Below are positions 15,451 to 16,932 of a DNA stretch of 16,932 nt, piece by piece. Source of the DNA: Auxenochlorella pyrenoidosa (Eukaryota > Chlorophyta > Trebouxiophyceae > Chlorellales > Chlorellaceae). The DNA lies in NCBI GenBank assembly GCA_001430745.1, contig KQ481955.1, positions 572,191 to 589,122 of the forward strand. The letters are read 5' to 3'. The notes beneath the pieces were generated by a model. It saw nothing but the letters and a program-made list of their open reading frames with translations, did not search any database and was not told where the DNA came from. Made by a program: the position numbers and the translations under genes. The first letter of the stretch is position 1; each line of letters begins with the position of its first letter.

Positions 15451-16932
15451 ATGCTGGGAGATGTCGGCCAGCTGCCTCAAGGCAGGGCAGCGGCTCATGT
15501 GGATGAGGGTCTTCCGCGGGAGCACAGCCCCGCCTTGCCTGATGCCGCAGCAGGCGGCTCGCGAAAGCGCTGGCTCGATGGCCCAGCAGCAGGCGGGTTG
15601 GGGCCCCTCAGCAGCAGGTCAGCGGATATTGGAGATGCGGGAGCCCTTTTGGCAGCGCTGGCGCGCCTGCAGCCGGGGCAGACGCTGACGGTGGCACCCT
15701 TGCCAGACGCCGTGCCTGCTGCCGCGGGTGCTGCCGCAGACATGCCCCCAGCGGGTAAGCGGCCACGCCGGGCCGCAGCGCGTGGCGCACTGGCATTGTT
15801 ACAGGTCGATCAGCTGGCAGAGGAGGACCAGCTTGTGGGCCCGCCGCTTGCTCAGCAGCTGCAGGGCCGCATGTTCCAGTTCTCGGTCGCCGGCCAGGCA
15901 GCAGGCATGGCAGGGCCATGGCCCAACCTGCCGGCAGTGGGAGCAGCGCATGCAGCATCAGCAGCAACACATCTCCCTGCAGCCGCAGCTCTAGCAGCAG
16001 CACGCCCGGTGAGGGCTGATGCGCACGCGCAGCCGGCAGACGCTAGGCCACCTCCCGCTGCGGCGGCAGCTTCGGCCCTCGCGGCAGCAGCGCCCGCGCC
16101 AGCGGCTGGGCTGGCGCCACCCAGCCCGTTTGCGTCGGGCGCAGGCAGCCATCATCCCGTCCATGGCGTGCAGCAGCCCCAGCAGCCGTCGCAACAGCAG
16201 CACGCCACTGCATCTACGGCACAAAAGGTGGAGCAGCAGCCACAGAGGCAGGGGCTGCCGTCAGCGCTGCTGTCGGCGCGCCAGGGTCCGCTGCCGGGCC
16301 CCTTTGAGGCGCAGGTTCACCAGCCCTCCATCCGCATCTCTGATCACCGTCAGCAGCAGGAGCAGTGGCAGCAGCAGTGGCAGCAGCAGCAGCAGGAGCA
16401 GCAGCAGCAGCGGCAGCAGCAGCAGCAGCAGGCAAGCCTGGAACAGCAGCGGCAGCAAACACAGCAGGCAGGCTTGCAAGGGCAGCGGGAGTTTGGCGCG
16501 GCGCGCCTTGCGGCAGTCAAGGTGGCGGCGGCGTCAGCAGGGCAGGGGCCCGCAGCCGAGGACCCCGCACTGGGGGCCACCACGCCTAGCGAGGCAGCAG
16601 AGCACACCTTGGCGGGGCCCAGCGAGCAGCCGGCCTGCGGGCCAGCCAGCGCCGCACACAGCGGCGGCGCCACTGCCAGCGACGGGCTTGGTGACAGCAC
16701 TGGGCACGCCGGGCAGGCGGCCCGGCCGCCGCAGCCCCAGCTGATGCCCGCCGGGCAGCCGCATGTGCTGGCCCCTCCCCTGCGGACGGTGCGCGAGGGC
16801 CACGGGGAGGTGGGTGCTGCCGCAGTGGACGGCGCCAGGGAGGATGACGACGCGCCGGGGTCCCCCACCGCCAGCGAGGCAGCGCTGCTGAACGAGCTGA
16901 TGCAGCAGCGCGGCTCCTCCACCATCGTGGAC
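15451..16932 (+). CDS. Ala/Gln-rich protein, possibly nuclear, runs off right edge
   Basis: A single open frame of 494 codons starts at ATG 15451 and has no stop to the edge of the window; an in-frame TAG lies 30 bases upstream. The protein starts MLGDVGQLPQ and has two basic patches that could be nuclear localisation signals (SRKRW near residue 46; GKRPRR near 102). It then has a long Ala/Pro-rich segment, a Gln-rich segment (about residues 285-345), and an acidic patch (EDDD near 466) followed by NELMQQRGSSTIVD at the edge. No enzymatic domain is visible; a DNA-binding or other domain could lie beyond the edge. The composition is typical of algal transcription regulators, which is an inference only. 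GC-rich DNA easily gives long chance frames, but the other five frames here are interrupted or imply less plausible proteins. Confidence 0.55.
   Translation, partial: MLGDVGQLPQGRAAAHVDEGLPREHSPALPDAAAGGSRKRWLDGPAAGGLGPLSSRSADIGDAGALLAALARLQPGQTLTVAPLPDAVPAAAGAAADMPPAGKRPRRAAARGALALLQVDQLAEEDQLVGPPLAQQLQGRMFQFSVAGQAAGMAGPWPNLPAVGAAHAASAATHLPAAAALAAARPVRADAHAQPADARPPPAAAAASALAAAAPAPAAGLAPPSPFASGAGSHHPVHGVQQPQQPSQQQHATASTAQKVEQQPQRQGLPSALLSARQGPLPGPFEAQVHQPSIRISDHRQQQEQWQQQWQQQQQEQQQQRQQQQQQASLEQQRQQTQQAGLQGQREFGAARLAAVKVAAASAGQGPAAEDPALGATTPSEAAEHTLAGPSEQPACGPASAAHSGGATASDGLGDSTGHAGQAARPPQPQLMPAGQPHVLAPPLRTVREGHGEVGAAAVDGAREDDDAPGSPTASEAALLNELMQQRGSSTIVD
16351..16431 (+). repeat. CAG trinucleotide-rich tract encoding polyglutamine
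   Basis: Mostly CAG codons with occasional GAG, TGG and CGG in the frame of the 15451-16932 coding sequence, giving Gln runs of up to six. It is likely length-variable between strains. Confidence 0.85.

Noticed and set aside
15755..15804. Possible 50-base intron (GTAAGC ... TTACAG) in the Gln-rich frame
   Set aside because: Shorter than any intron supported in this window and it would leave the uninterrupted frame; kept as coding sequence.
16350..16925. 191-codon minus-strand frame opposite the Gln-rich gene
   Set aside because: Its Cys/Leu/Ala-rich product is the mirror of the CAG-rich tract and looks like a shadow of the plus-strand frame.

Overview
The window is nuclear DNA of a eukaryote, most likely a GC-rich green alga of the Chlorella/Trebouxiophyceae type. 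Three minus-strand genes are broken into many short exons by GC-rich introns of roughly 80-400 bases. Their donors are mostly GTG-type with an unusual share of GC donors. The best-conserved protein (galactokinase) follows the land-plant form closely. No bacterial operon, rRNA, tRNA, CRISPR array or insertion sequence is visible. The genus is an inference.

Layout, left to right. (1) 1-492, minus: 5' part of an eIF5A gene, cut by the left edge just before the hypusine site. (2) 493-1991: no supported gene; eIF5A promoter and 5'UTR plus the 3' flank of the next gene. (3) 1992-6623, minus: a secreted glycoside hydrolase (clan GH-A, GH39-like) with two tandem carbohydrate-binding-like modules in front of the catalytic barrel. 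Twelve exons were rebuilt here; the exon carrying the start codon was not found. (4) 6624-7718: no supported gene. (5) 7719-13511, minus: a complete 19-exon galactokinase of 495 residues. It carries a tandem duplicate of the exon that encodes the ATP-binding glycine/serine loop. (6) 13512-15447: divergent intergenic region. (7) 15451-16932, plus: an uninterrupted Ala/Gln-rich reading frame that runs off the right edge, probably a nuclear protein.

The strongest observation is in galactokinase. Exons 11704-11789 and 11517-11602 are both exactly 86 bases, have the same splice phases, and encode alternative versions of the P-loop motif (GGLSSSAA or AGVSSSAA). Using either one keeps the frame. Using both puts a stop codon into the next exon, and using neither shifts the frame. 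This is the signature of mutually exclusive exons in the catalytic core of a housekeeping sugar kinase. A second notable structure is a 24-base phase-0 microexon in the glycoside hydrolase that holds the catalytic acid/base glutamate.

Functionally, the hydrolase would act outside the cell or in the wall on a polysaccharide, and galactokinase would feed free galactose into the Leloir pathway in the cytosol. They are neighbours on one strand, but about 1.1 kb apart, so a functional link is only a suggestion.
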